In this document: positions 1 to 9,024 of the stretch, piece by piece | Position numbering within the stretch: position 1 is the stretch's first letter | Layout of the letters: every line of letters starts with the position of its first letter | DNA from: Actinomycetales bacterium | GTDB lineage: Bacteria; Actinomycetota; Actinomycetes; S36-B12 | DNA length: 55,177 bases | Reading direction: 5' to 3' | Assembly: GCA_018970765.1 (NCBI GenBank) | Contig: JAGWVT010000008.1 | Coordinates: forward strand, 1-55,177 | Made by a program: the position numbers and the translations under genes | Notes under the pieces: generated by a model | What the model saw: the letters and a program-made list of their open reading frames with translations, nothing else | Database searches by the model: none | What the model was told of the DNA's origin: nothing

Positions 1-158
1 ACATCGCCTGCGATCACCAGCGCATCGACCTGCAGTTCGATTGCCCGCTGCACGATCCATCGGACGGCAACTTCCTGGGCCTCATGCAGGCCGAAGCCAT
101 GCAAACTTCGTCCCAGATGCCAATCCGAGGTGTGCAGAATGCGCACCGGTTCGCTCAT
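1..158 (-). CDS. sbcD: Exonuclease SbcD, N-terminal fragment (cut by window edge)
   Basis: This is the first 52 codons of the nuclease subunit of the SbcCD (Mre11-Rad50-like) DNA repair complex, which cleaves hairpins and protein-blocked DNA ends in the cytoplasm. The ATG lies at 158 on the minus strand. The peptide opens MSEPVRILHTSDWHLGRSLH and runs into VDALVIAGD, the first two metal-binding motifs (DxH and GD) of the calcineurin-like phosphoesterase fold. The reading frame is open to the window edge, so the rest, and presumably sbcC, lies outside. The start is only 7 nt downstream of the L,D-transpeptidase stop, so the two are probably co-transcribed. Identification rests on motif and sequence resemblance and is firm despite the short length. 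Confidence 0.88.
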   Translation of the reverse strand, partial: MSEPVRILHTSDWHLGRSLHGFGLHEAQEVAVRWIVQRAIELQVDALVIAGD

Positions 159-165
159 CGAAGGA

Positions 166-1518
166 TCAAGCGCTTGCCGGGGCGTCCGTTTGCTGGTCCT
201 GATCGATCTCCGGGACCCCCGTGATGCTGCCCAAGGCTGACCGCTCCAGCCACTTGTCCCACGGCACGTTCCATAGGCCGCCCGGACCATTGGAGGTCGC
301 AACCGTTCGTCCACCGGTGTTCTGGTAGATCACCACATCGCCTGGCACGGTCTTGTCGTAGATCCACTTCGCATCATCCGCGAACATATTCGTGCAGCCG
401 TGCGAACCATTCCAGCGCCCGATTCGTCCATAGGCCCAGGGCGCGGAGTGGATGAACTCACCGGAGGGCGTCACCCGCGTGTTCCAAGGCACGTTCGGAA
501 GTACGTAATAGTCGGCCGGGTTTGTAAGACCCAGGGCTTCGCTGGTGTAGGTGTGCGAGGCGAGCTTCGACGTGCTGATGACCTTGACCCCGTTGGTGGT
601 GTTCCACCCATTGCTGCCCAATGACACCGGGAACACCTTGACCTTCTTGCCATCGATGTGCACCGTCATGCGATGCGTTGCGCCGTCAACTCGGGCAATG
701 AGCCGACGCGTGGTTCGGAAGGTCCACTTCTTCGCTAACGACGTACCACCCACCAGTGTCGTGCTCCCTGACTTCCCGAGTACGGCGCCGTCGATGGTCG
801 ATGTGATGGTCACCGTGGCATTGCCCGGCCAGTAGTCCTTGGGGCGGAACATCACCGTGCGGTCGTCAAGCCAACCCCAGGCACCGGTGATCGGAATGCT
901 GTTGCCCCTAGCGTCTGTCGCGGTCACTTTCAGGTGGCGCTCCACCGCGCCTTTGTTACCGATCGCGCGCGAGAACCGGATGCGCGGCAGTGTGCCAACC
1001 CCAAGCAGCGCCTTCTCACCGGTGACGCCTAGCCCATTGCCGGCAGCCAGGAATGTGGCCGTGACCGAGCTGCGGGGTTTGGGTAACTCGGCGGGCTTGT
1101 CTGGATCAGTATCAGCGGAGGGACGACTGGGTGTCGCAACCGCCTGACCGCTGGCCGGGCCTGGCCCGGCCTCATTGACTGCGCGCAGCACGATCCCGTA
1201 GGAGCGGCCGTTGCTCAAGTTGCCGAGCGGGCAACTCCCCTCGAGCCCGGCGCAGGGGTACCAGGTGGTGCCAGAGTCAAGGGAGACTTCAACGGTGCTG
1301 ATGGGCGCTCCACCGTTATCCCCCGGCAGCGCGTACTCCACCAGGAGTTGCCGACTGGCGTGGCCACTGACGACGTTAGTGATCGTGGGTGCCTGCGGTA
1401 CCGAGGCCGCGTAGGCAACCGATGGCATTCCGACAGCCAACAAACTTCCGCACGCGACAGCAATCACGGTGGTGCTCACAACTGACGTCACGGCGCGAGC
1501 CCGGGTCCGCACAGGCAT
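166..1518 (-). CDS. Secreted L,D-transpeptidase (YkuD domain) with FnIII and Ig-like domains
   Basis: This enzyme forms 3-3 cross-links in peptidoglycan or attaches proteins to it, and acts outside the membrane. The 450-residue protein begins with an Arg-rich n-region and a hydrophobic segment ending AYA-A (cleavage near residue 38). A fibronectin type III-like domain (about 40-130) follows, then a Pro/Ser linker, a Big_10/Ig-like domain (about 165-265) and the YkuD catalytic domain (about 270-400). The catalytic signature SHGCTN is at 372-377, with the nucleophile Cys375 and an upstream His in IHSAPW. A short tail with WDKWL follows, as in mycobacterial LdtMt2-type enzymes. The Ig plus YkuD core matches that actinobacterial class; the N-terminal FnIII domain is an addition that may bind the wall. 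sbcD starts 7 nt downstream. Confidence 0.9.
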   Translation of the reverse strand: MPVRTRARAVTSVVSTTVIAVACGSLLAVGMPSVAYAASVPQAPTITNVVSGHASRQLLVEYALPGDNGGAPISTVEVSLDSGTTWYPCAGLEGSCPLGNLSNGRSYGIVLRAVNEAGPGPASGQAVATPSRPSADTDPDKPAELPKPRSSVTATFLAAGNGLGVTGEKALLGVGTLPRIRFSRAIGNKGAVERHLKVTATDARGNSIPITGAWGWLDDRTVMFRPKDYWPGNATVTITSTIDGAVLGKSGSTTLVGGTSLAKKWTFRTTRRLIARVDGATHRMTVHIDGKKVKVFPVSLGSNGWNTTNGVKVISTSKLASHTYTSEALGLTNPADYYVLPNVPWNTRVTPSGEFIHSAPWAYGRIGRWNGSHGCTNMFADDAKWIYDKTVPGDVVIYQNTGGRTVATSNGPGGLWNVPWDKWLERSALGSITGVPEIDQDQQTDAPASA

Positions 1519-1569
1519 ATCGACACCATAACGCGAAACCCACGGCCTGCTACGACCTAGGCTGGGCAG

Positions 1570-2505
1570 GTGTCCGCAACCTCTGGTCTGCCAATCGAGG
1601 TTGAGGACCTCACCAAAGCGTTCGGGCGCGGAAGTCGCGCCACCGCGGCGGTTCGCGGCCTGAGTTTTCGCGTCAATCCGGGCCGGATCACTGGGTTCCT
1701 CGGCCCAAACGGCTCAGGGAAAACCACCACGCTGCGCTGCCTGCTCGGACTGGTCACACCGACAAGCGGGGCGGCTCGCTTCGCCGGCATGCGCTATCAG
1801 GACCTTCCCGAACCCACCCGCCAGGTTGGCGCAGCACTGGAGACCGCCGGCTTTCATCCAGGGCGCACGGCGCGCAACCACCTGGCCACCATGGCGCGGG
1901 CTGCCGGGTTGACTCCGGAGCGCATTGACGCGGTACTCAGCGAGGTTGATCTGACGGACGCTGCTGATCGCCGCGTCGGTACCTATTCGTTAGGCATGAA
2001 GCAACGGCTCTCCCTGGCTGGTGCGCTGCTCGGGGATCCCGGCGTGTTGGTGTTGGACGAACCGGCCAATGGTCTGGACCCGGAGGGCATGGCGTGGCTA
2101 CGCGCACTGCTTCGCCAGCGCGCCGCAAATGGCGCGACAGTGCTGGTATCCAGTCATGTTTTGGCTGAGGTGCAGCAGACTGCTGATGATGTGGTGATCA
2201 TCGCGCAGGGCTCCCTGGTGCATGCGGGACCGATTGCCGAACTGGCCGTACCAGCGGGCACCCAACGAGTGCGCCTGCGCAGTCCGCAGGCGCAGGATTT
2301 GGCTCGTCAGCTGCAGGCCGCTTTCCCGAGCGTGGTGATCGACCCCAGCGACGACATTGCGACAGTGCAGGTCACCGGGATATCGGCTGAGATGGTCGGC
2401 GAGCAGGCACATCGCGCCGGCATCGTCCTGCATGAGCTGACGCCCCTCGGCGGGGACCTGGAATCGGTCTATCTCGAGTTGACCGCGCAGGGTGAGCAGT
2501 CATGA
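1570..2505 (+). CDS. ABC transporter ATP-binding protein (ABC-2 type exporter)
   Basis: This is the nucleotide-binding subunit of an ABC-2 export system, bound to the inner face of the membrane through the permease encoded next. The start is GTG at 1570. Walker A (GPNGSGKT, residues 45-52), the ABC signature (YSLGMKQRLSLA, about 137-148), Walker B with LVLDEPANGLDP and a switch His in SSHVL are all present. A C-terminal extension of about 90 residues is typical of CcmA/drug-resistance type ATPases. The stop overlaps the permease ATG, so the two are translationally coupled. The substrate is unknown; antibiotic or lipid export is common for such pairs, but nothing here decides it. Confidence 0.9.
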   Translation: MSATSGLPIEVEDLTKAFGRGSRATAAVRGLSFRVNPGRITGFLGPNGSGKTTTLRCLLGLVTPTSGAARFAGMRYQDLPEPTRQVGAALETAGFHPGRTARNHLATMARAAGLTPERIDAVLSEVDLTDAADRRVGTYSLGMKQRLSLAGALLGDPGVLVLDEPANGLDPEGMAWLRALLRQRAANGATVLVSSHVLAEVQQTADDVVIIAQGSLVHAGPIAELAVPAGTQRVRLRSPQAQDLARQLQAAFPSVVIDPSDDIATVQVTGISAEMVGEQAHRAGIVLHELTPLGGDLESVYLELTAQGEQS

Positions 2506-3260
2506 GACACCTCCCGCGCCTAATCCAAGCTGAGCTACTTAAAGCCTTCACTGTGCGCAGCACCTGGGGCCTGGTCATCGCAGGTATCGCGCTGGCGATG
2601 TTGAACCTCGCGGTGCTACTCCTGCTGACTGCACCATCGTTGGATGCGGACGGCCTGGCGTTCGTCGCCGGCCAGCCCGACGCTCAAGCACTGGTGCTTG
2701 GGCCGGCGTCGCAGGCTGCGCTGTTCGCAATGCTCATCGGCGTCATCGCCAGTACCGGCGAGATCCGTCATCGCACCTGGTCGACAACGCTGTTGATCAC
2801 CCCGCGCCGCTGGCCGGTGTTGCTGGCAAAGGTGAAGGCGATGGCCCTGGTCGGCATTCTCATGGCGCTGGCCAGCCTGCTGGTGTTGGAGGTCGTTGCA
2901 CAGATCGCATTTAGGGGGCAGATGGCGATCGACTTCAGCGCTGGTGGATTGACGGTCCTGGGCACTTGCTTGGCCTTCGCCTGCTACGCCGCACTTGGCG
3001 CATGCCTGGGTGCGTTGGTCCGCGGTCAGGTCGCCGCGATTGTGATCGTGCTCGTCAGCAGTTTCGCCCTCGAACCGTTGGTGGGCCTGATCTGGCCTGA
3101 CTATGCGACATGGCTCCCAGGTTCCGCGGTATCGCTGGTCAGTTCCCTGGGCACAATCGAAGGTTCGGTGTTCATGCAGGCCGTTGGCGCACTCATCGTC
3201 TGGGTGCTGGTCACCGGAGTCGGTGCCGGTACGACGAGCCTGCGTCGCGACGTTACCTAG
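2502..3260 (+). CDS. ABC-2 type transporter permease
   Basis: This is the membrane partner of the preceding ATPase, 252 residues, starting at an ATG that overlaps the ATPase stop (ATGA). It has the ABC-2 topology: a cytoplasmic N-terminus (RLIQAELLKAFTVRSTWGL), about six hydrophobic segments, and a loop containing TGEIRHRTWSTTLLITPRRW after the second one. This loop with E-x-R-x-x-T is a hallmark of ABC-2 permeases of the NatB/YxlG type. The C-terminus is short. Family placement is secure; substrate and direction are inferred from the family only. Confidence 0.88.
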   Translation: MRHLPRLIQAELLKAFTVRSTWGLVIAGIALAMLNLAVLLLLTAPSLDADGLAFVAGQPDAQALVLGPASQAALFAMLIGVIASTGEIRHRTWSTTLLITPRRWPVLLAKVKAMALVGILMALASLLVLEVVAQIAFRGQMAIDFSAGGLTVLGTCLAFACYAALGACLGALVRGQVAAIVIVLVSSFALEPLVGLIWPDYATWLPGSAVSLVSSLGTIEGSVFMQAVGALIVWVLVTGVGAGTTSLRRDVT

Positions 3261-3285
3261 CGCCGACACATCCACCGCCGACCCG

Positions 3286-4038
3286 TCACCAGGGCACCTC
3301 AGCGCGATCTTCCCAGAGCAGACCGGTTGGTACTGGTTCACCATCCGGTTGCGTCGCAGATCGGGTTGCCAACCAGACGATGGTGTCGGCTCCCTCTTCA
3401 GCTGAACGCGGTGCATCGGGCCCGCCCATGTCCGTGCGGCAGTGATTGGGGCACATTGCATCGACCAAAACCCCTCGCTTCCCGAACTGCAGCTCAGCAG
3501 CCAGATTGCGAGTCAATGCGTTCACCGCGGTCTTGGAGATTCGGTAGGGCGCAAGGCCGCCACCCAGGCCCGGACCGGTGAATCTGCCCAAGCAGGCCGA
3601 GACGGTGATTACTCGTCCAGCCCGCCGCTCCACCATGCCCGGTACGAATGCGGCAACACAGTGGAAAACACCATCCAGGTTCACGCCCATCACCCGCTGC
3701 CATTCTTCGGGTCGCGTACGAAGAGTCTTTGCCATGCGCTCGCTCATCACACCGGCACTCGTGATCAGCACATCGACGCTCGAGGTCGCCGTATCCTCGT
3801 GCAACGCGCTGCTCAGGCGCGCAACATCACTTGCTGAGGCAACATCACAGCCATATCCGTAGGCGTCAACTCCGCGGGCACGCAGGCCCGTAGCCGCACT
3901 CATCGCCCGCTCAGCGTCCTGACCAACCAGGATCACCCGATAGCCAAGCAACCCGAGGGCGTTAGCGGCCGCCAGGCCAATACCTCGGGATCCGCCGGTT
4001 ATCAGGGCCGTTTGAGTTGTGTCCTGGTTGGCAGCCAT
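3286..4038 (-). CDS. Short-chain dehydrogenase/reductase (SDR)
   Basis: This is an NAD(P)-dependent oxidoreductase of the classical SDR family, 250 residues. The cofactor motif TGGSRGIG is at about residues 14-21, the NAG-equivalent is SAG (ITSAGV), the catalytic Ser lies in TVSACLG, and the Tyr-x3-Lys pair is YRISK. A CPN-x-C-x-TDM motif after the active site matches the usual PG-x-x-x-T loop. The substrate cannot be read from the sequence. The gene is divergent from kgd with about 104 nt between the starts, which must hold both promoters. It is convergent with the ABC permease, 25 nt away. Confidence 0.85.
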   Translation of the reverse strand: MAANQDTTQTALITGGSRGIGLAAANALGLLGYRVILVGQDAERAMSAATGLRARGVDAYGYGCDVASASDVARLSSALHEDTATSSVDVLITSAGVMSERMAKTLRTRPEEWQRVMGVNLDGVFHCVAAFVPGMVERRAGRVITVSACLGRFTGPGLGGGLAPYRISKTAVNALTRNLAAELQFGKRGVLVDAMCPNHCRTDMGGPDAPRSAEEGADTIVWLATRSATQPDGEPVPTGLLWEDRAEVPW

Positions 4039-4142
4039 GCCTTAACCATGCTGCCTGGGATACGCTGGCGCAAGACAAGTATTCAGCGGCCTCATTACAG
4101 GCGTGCAGGGGATTCGGTGACCAGCGATCAGGCAAGTCAGTC

Positions 4143-7100
4143 ATGACGAACGACGCGAACATTGATCGGTTCGGGCCCAACGAATGGCTTGTCGAGGAGC
4201 TCTACGCGCAGTACCAACGCGACAAGGCATCGGTTGACCCGGCCTGGTGGCCATTCTTTGAGGACTACCGGCCAAGTGATAGCGCACAGAAGGTAGTACC
4301 GAAGGCCGCCCCTGAAGGTGCAGGTCCGACGACGCCGGTTGAGTCAACAAGGCAGTCGCAGGCAGTTGCCGCACCCGCACCTGTTGCTCAGCCCGCCGGT
4401 GCACCGCCCGTTGAGGTGAGCAAGATCGCCGCAACGAAGGCCCCGGACGAGGATTCGGTCACGGTGTTTCGCGGGCCCACCTTGCGCGTTGTCGAGAACA
4501 TGACCACCAGCCTGGAACTGCCGACCGCGACAAGCGTGCGCGCAGTCCCCGCGAAACTTTTGATCGATAACCGCACCGTGATCAACAACAATCTGGCGCG
4601 CGGTCGTGGCGGCAAGGTGTCCTTCACGCACCTCATTGGCTTCGCCGTCGTGCAGGCGCTGCGCGAGGTGCCGGGGATGAACGCCATGTTTACGGAAGCG
4701 GACGGTAAGCCCGCAGTACTGGTGCGCGCCGATGTCAATCTCGGTATCGCCATCGACCTTGCCAAGTCAGACGGAACCCGGCAGCTCCTGGTGCCCAACA
4801 TCAAGGGTGCCCAGGCGATGGATTTCGACCAGTTCTGGTCGACTTACGAAGACGTGGTGAGGCGGGCGCGCGGCGGCAAACTAACGGCCGATGACTTCGC
4901 CGGGACTTCGATCACGCTCACGAATCCCGGCACGATCGGCACTAATCACTCGATCCCTCGGCTCATGGCCGGTCAAGGGTGCATCGTCGGCGTCGGGGCA
5001 CTGGAGTACCCGGCCGAGTGGCAGGGTGCATCAGAGGAGTCGATTGTCCGAAACGCCGTTTCGAAGATCCTCACCCTGACCTCCACCTATGACCATCGCA
5101 TCATCCAGGGGGCGCAGTCCGGGGACTTCCTGCGTCGCATTCATCAGCTCCTGCTCGGTGAAGACGACTTTTATGGCCAAGTGTTCCGTTCGCTGCATAT
5201 TCCTTACGAGCCAATCCGTTGGGCTCAGGACATCTCGGCCAGTCATGAGACAGACCTAGATAAAACCGTCCGCGTGCAAGAGGTAATTCACGCCTTCAGG
5301 GTGCGTGGACACCTGATGGCCGATACCAACCCACTTGAGTACGCCCAGCGCATGCACCCAGACCTTGACGTACTTTCGCACGGGCTGACGCTGTGGGACT
5401 TGGATCGCGAATTCCCAACGGGCGGGTTTGCCGGCAAGCCGTTGATGAAACTGCGTCAGATTCTGGGCGTCCTCCGCGATACCTATACCCGCACCGTCGG
5501 CCTTGAGTACATGTACATCTCCGATCCCGACCAGCGCCAGTGGATCCAGGAGCGCGTCGAGGTCCCCCATGCAAAGCCCGATCGCGAGGAACAGCTTCGG
5601 ATTCTGCGCAAGCTCAACGAGGCCGAAGCCCTTGAATCCTTTTTGCAGACCAAGTTCGTCGGTCAGAAGCGCTTCTCGCTGGAGGGCGCCGAATCACTGA
5701 TTCCCCTGCTCGACGCCATCCTGACGTCGGCCGCTGATGGCGGGCTGATCGAGGTTGCCTTGGGCATGCCCCACCGCGGTCGCCTGAACGTGCTTACCAA
5801 CATCGCCGGGAAGTCGTACGCCCAAATCTTTCGCGAGTTCGAGGGTCACTATGGCGAGGAGTCCGTACACGGTTCCGGCGACGTGAAGTACCACCTCGGC
5901 ACCACTGGCACCTACACCTCGCCAAGCGGTAACAGCACCGCGGTGTATCTCGCAGCCAATCCCTCGCATCTGGAGGCCGTGGATCCGGTCCTGGAGGGCA
6001 TCGTCCGCGCCAAGCAGGATCAACTCCCCAAGGATCGCGCCTTCGACATCCTGGCCGTGCTGATGCATGGAGACGCGGCCTTTGCCGGCCAAGGCGTCGT
6101 TGCCGAGACCCTGCACATGTCACAGTTGCAGGGTTACCGCACCGGTGGAACGGTGCATGTTGTCGTTAACAATCAGGTTGGCTTCACCACCAGCCCGCGG
6201 TACAGCCGGTCATCGCAGTACGCAACCGACGTAGCGCGCATGGTGCAGGCTCCTATCTTCCACGTCAACGGTGATGATCCGGAGGCGGTGGTGCGCGTTG
6301 CGCAACTGGCCTTTGAGTTCCGGCAGGCTTTTCACAAGGACGTCGTCATCGACCTGGTCTGCTACCGACGTCGCGGTCACAATGAAGCAGATGACCCCTC
6401 GCTTACCCAGCCGCTGATGTACGCAGTGATCGACCAGAAGCGGTCGGTACGCAAGAACTACACGGAGGCACTGATCGGGCGCGGCGACATCACCGTCGAT
6501 GAGGCCGAGGAAGCCCTGCGCCACTTCCAAGCCCACTTGGAGCACATCTTCCAGCAGACCCAGCAACAGGGCAGCGAGCCTGCCTTTGGGTCAGCCGCGC
6601 AGGAGGTCATCGAACAGGGCACTCGTGAACTGGAACGCCAGGGTCCGTCCACCGAGGTCGACACGGCGATCACTCCTGAGCAGGTCCAGACAGTGATCGA
6701 CTCCCAGTTGACTATGCCCGCCGACTTCACCGTGCACTCCAGACTGGCACCGCAATTGCAACGACGCGCACAGATGGTGGCCGATGACGCCATCGACTGG
6801 GGTATGGCAGAGGCACTTGCGGTGGGATCGCTGCTGATGGACGGCCGCACGGTCCGCCTCGTCGGTCAGGATTCCCGCCGCGGAACCTTCGGGCATCGAC
6901 ATATGGTCATCGTTGACAGTCAAACTGGCTGGCAGTACAAGCCGTTGAAGCAGTGCTACCGCGATGGCGCCAAGTTGTACGTCTATGACTCGCTGCTCAG
7001 CGAATATGCCGCAATGGGTTTCGAATACGGCTATTCGGTGGCCCGACCCGATGCTCTTGTCATGTGGGAGGCGCAGTTCGGTGACTTCGCCAACGGTGCA

Positions 7101-7808
7101 CAGACAATCATCGACGAGTTCATTAGTTCTGGGGAACAGAAGTGGGGTCAACGTTCAGACGTGACGCTGCTACTCCCCCACGGCTACGAGGGCCAGGGCC
7201 CTGACCACTCCTCAGCCCGCATTGAGCGCTACCTGCAGATGTGCGCGCAGGACAACATGACCGTGGCAGTCCCATCAACACCAGCCTCGTACTTCCACCT
7301 GCTGCGTTGGCAGGTGCTGAGCACGCTGGTGCGTCCCCTCATCATTTTCACGCCAAAGTCGCTGCTGCGTGCAAAGCAGGCGGTCTCCCGGCGGTCCGAC
7401 TTCGAGACTGGGCACTTCCAGCCACTACTGACCGACCCCAGTGCCGATCCCAGCAAGGTTCGGCGCGTTCTGATGTGCAGCGGCAAGGTCTACTACGACC
7501 TCGATGCTTACCGCAGGGAACACAAGCGAGACGACGTTGCAATCTTCCGGCTGGAACGGCTGTATCCGCTGCCGTATCGCAAGCTGCCTGAGGCGCTTGC
7601 ACCGTTCGCCTCGGCCAATCTGACCTGGGTGCAGGAGGAGCCGGCTAATCAGGGCGCTTGGGGTTTCCTTGCCCTGGCGCTTCCCGAGATCATCAACCGA
7701 CCCATCAGTCTGGTCAGTCGACCGGCGTCGAGTTCACCCGCCGTTGGTGCGCACCATCGTCACGACGCGGAACAGCGAGCCATCGTCGATCAGGCCTTCA
7801 CGCTCTGA
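4143..7808 (+). CDS. kgd: Multifunctional 2-oxoglutarate metabolism enzyme (Kgd/OdhA type, E2-E1 fusion)
   Basis: This actinobacterial TCA-cycle enzyme converts 2-oxoglutarate either to succinic semialdehyde (decarboxylase) or to succinyl-CoA together with E3 and lipoyl-E2 proteins. The ATG at 4143 gives 1221 residues beginning with the OGDH N-terminal helix (GPNEWLVEELYAQYQ, ending WWPFFEDY). An upstream in-frame start exists but adds unconserved residues. A Pro/Ala-rich linker (about 45-105) precedes an E2-type succinyltransferase domain (about 110-335) with the catalytic YDHRIIQGA motif, then the E1 thiamine-diphosphate domain with GMPHRGRLNVL, HGDAAFAGQGVV and NNQVGFTT. No lipoyl domain is present, as usual for the family. 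The small DUF6104 gene follows 15 nt downstream. In mycobacteria the activity is controlled by the FHA protein GarA, which is not in this window. Confidence 0.97.
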   Translation: MTNDANIDRFGPNEWLVEELYAQYQRDKASVDPAWWPFFEDYRPSDSAQKVVPKAAPEGAGPTTPVESTRQSQAVAAPAPVAQPAGAPPVEVSKIAATKAPDEDSVTVFRGPTLRVVENMTTSLELPTATSVRAVPAKLLIDNRTVINNNLARGRGGKVSFTHLIGFAVVQALREVPGMNAMFTEADGKPAVLVRADVNLGIAIDLAKSDGTRQLLVPNIKGAQAMDFDQFWSTYEDVVRRARGGKLTADDFAGTSITLTNPGTIGTNHSIPRLMAGQGCIVGVGALEYPAEWQGASEESIVRNAVSKILTLTSTYDHRIIQGAQSGDFLRRIHQLLLGEDDFYGQVFRSLHIPYEPIRWAQDISASHETDLDKTVRVQEVIHAFRVRGHLMADTNPLEYAQRMHPDLDVLSHGLTLWDLDREFPTGGFAGKPLMKLRQILGVLRDTYTRTVGLEYMYISDPDQRQWIQERVEVPHAKPDREEQLRILRKLNEAEALESFLQTKFVGQKRFSLEGAESLIPLLDAILTSAADGGLIEVALGMPHRGRLNVLTNIAGKSYAQIFREFEGHYGEESVHGSGDVKYHLGTTGTYTSPSGNSTAVYLAANPSHLEAVDPVLEGIVRAKQDQLPKDRAFDILAVLMHGDAAFAGQGVVAETLHMSQLQGYRTGGTVHVVVNNQVGFTTSPRYSRSSQYATDVARMVQAPIFHVNGDDPEAVVRVAQLAFEFRQAFHKDVVIDLVCYRRRGHNEADDPSLTQPLMYAVIDQKRSVRKNYTEALIGRGDITVDEAEEALRHFQAHLEHIFQQTQQQGSEPAFGSAAQEVIEQGTRELERQGPSTEVDTAITPEQVQTVIDSQLTMPADFTVHSRLAPQLQRRAQMVADDAIDWGMAEALAVGSLLMDGRTVRLVGQDSRRGTFGHRHMVIVDSQTGWQYKPLKQCYRDGAKLYVYDSLLSEYAAMGFEYGYSVARPDALVMWEAQFGDFANGAQTIIDEFISSGEQKWGQRSDVTLLLPHGYEGQGPDHSSARIERYLQMCAQDNMTVAVPSTPASYFHLLRWQVLSTLVRPLIIFTPKSLLRAKQAVSRRSDFETGHFQPLLTDPSADPSKVRRVLMCSGKVYYDLDAYRREHKRDDVAIFRLERLYPLPYRKLPEALAPFASANLTWVQEEPANQGAWGFLALALPEIINRPISLVSRPASSSPAVGAHHRHDAEQRAIVDQAFTL

Positions 7809-7823
7809 ACGGAATGTCAATAC

Positions 7824-8003
7824 ATGTACTTCACAGATCGCGGTATCGAGGAATTGCAGAGCCGGCGCGGTGACGAGAGCATCACGCTGGATTGGCTCGC
7901 ACAGCAGTTACAGGTGTTTACCGACCTACACCCCGAGTTCGAACCGGCTATCGACCGCCTCGCCACCTGGCTGGCACGCCTGGATTCCGACGACGAAGAC
8001 TGA
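7824..8003 (+). CDS. DUF6104 family small protein downstream of kgd
   Basis: This is a 59-residue protein, acidic at its C-terminus, that opens MYFTDRGIEELQSRRGDE and continues with LDWLAQQLQVFTDLHPEFE and WLARLD. I recognise it as the small DUF6104 family that sits directly after the 2-oxoglutarate enzyme gene in Streptomyces and relatives. It starts 15 nt after the kgd stop and is surely co-transcribed with it. It is predicted to be helical, with no signal peptide or membrane segment. Its function is unknown; the constant linkage suggests a role with Kgd, which is inference. Family recognition is from memory of the sequence pattern. Confidence 0.88.
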   Translation: MYFTDRGIEELQSRRGDESITLDWLAQQLQVFTDLHPEFEPAIDRLATWLARLDSDDED

Positions 8004-8008
8004 TGCCC

Positions 8009-8977
8009 TCAGGGCAAGGTGAGTACGACTTTGCCGTGCAAGTGCCCGGCCGCCATAGCAGCAAAGCCCTCGGCAGCATCGGACAGCGGCAAGACGCGAT
8101 CAATCACTGGCCGCGCACCGCTACGTTCCAGCAGGGTCAGCAGTTCCATCAGTTCGGCTCGTGTCCCCATCGTCGACCCGACTATCGAGAGTTGCAGAAA
8201 GAACACTCGATTTAGGTCGGCCGGCGGGTTGGCACCAGACGTCGCCCCCGAAACAACGATGCACCCACCTGGCCGCAAAGACTTCAGGGAGTGATCCCAG
8301 GTCGCCGCACCAACGGTTTCGATGACCGCGGCCACCCGCTCCGGGAGGCGCTCCCCTGGTTCGAACGCAGCATCGGCACCCTGCGCCAGTGCCCATTCAC
8401 GCTTCTCGGGTGTTCTTGACGTGACCCATACGCGTCGCTGCAGCGCCTTGCCTAGCACGATTGCGGCCGTTGCAACGCCACCAGCGGCACCCTGCACCAG
8501 GATCGTGTCGCCCGGGCTGGTTTGCGACCGATGGGCGATCATTCGATACGCGGTCAGATACGCGGTTGGCAGGCAGGCTGCCTGCTCCCAAGTCAGCGCT
8601 GCGGGTTTGGGAACGAGATTTTGTGCTGGCACTCGAACAACCTCAGCGAGCGTTCCGGGGTACACCTCGCTGAGCAGTGACCGCTTGGGGTCGAGGGTCT
8701 CATCACCGTGCGCAGCAGCGTTGCCGATGACGGCATGCACAATCACTTCCGTACCGTCTGCACTGACCCCGGCCGCATCCGTGCCGAGAATCATTGGCAC
8801 GCGATCTGCGGCCAGGGCTTGACCCTTCAACGCCCACAGGTCGTGGTGATTCAGACTTGCTGCGCGCACGCGGACGTCAACCCAGTCATCAGGAGTCGGA
8901 CTCGGCGCAACCTCACCAACCCTGAGGCAGCTCAGGGGATCATCGGCATCAACAGCGGCGGCATATGCGGCAAGCAC
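8009..8977 (-). CDS. Quinone oxidoreductase-like MDR family dehydrogenase
   Basis: This NAD(P)H-dependent medium-chain dehydrogenase/reductase has 322 residues. It shows the N-terminal GroES-like substrate domain (VDVRVRAASLNHHDLWALKG) and the Rossmann domain with the cofactor loop VQGAAGGVATAAI at about 160-170. The Cys-rich structural zinc lobe of alcohol dehydrogenases is absent and no catalytic-zinc Cys is evident, so it is probably a zinc-independent quinone or enoyl reductase type, although automatic pipelines may call it zinc-binding alcohol dehydrogenase. It is convergent with kgd-DUF6104 (5 nt apart) and divergent from the threonine aldolase gene (47 nt apart). The substrate is unknown. 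Confidence 0.83.
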   Translation of the reverse strand: MLAAYAAAVDADDPLSCLRVGEVAPSPTPDDWVDVRVRAASLNHHDLWALKGQALAADRVPMILGTDAAGVSADGTEVIVHAVIGNAAAHGDETLDPKRSLLSEVYPGTLAEVVRVPAQNLVPKPAALTWEQAACLPTAYLTAYRMIAHRSQTSPGDTILVQGAAGGVATAAIVLGKALQRRVWVTSRTPEKREWALAQGADAAFEPGERLPERVAAVIETVGAATWDHSLKSLRPGGCIVVSGATSGANPPADLNRVFFLQLSIVGSTMGTRAELMELLTLLERSGARPVIDRVLPLSDAAEGFAAMAAGHLHGKVVLTLP

Positions 8978-9024
8978 GCGGCCAGGCTAGCGCGCCACTG
9001 GCCGCCGCGCGGTAACGTGCCGAC

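Noticed and set aside
166..1518. Lipoprotein status for the L,D-transpeptidase (AVAC near residue 23)
   Set aside because: The position -3 residue does not fit a lipobox and a better signal peptidase I site (AYA-A) lies downstream.
2616..3461. Minus-strand open frame of about 280 codons opposite the ABC permease
   Set aside because: The permease on the plus strand has clear membrane segments and family motifs; the antisense frame has none.
4017..4142. N-terminal extension of kgd by 42 codons
   Set aside because: The family N-terminus (GPNEWLVEELYAQYQ) begins shortly after the ATG at 4143; the upstream part is unconserved and overlaps the divergent SDR start.
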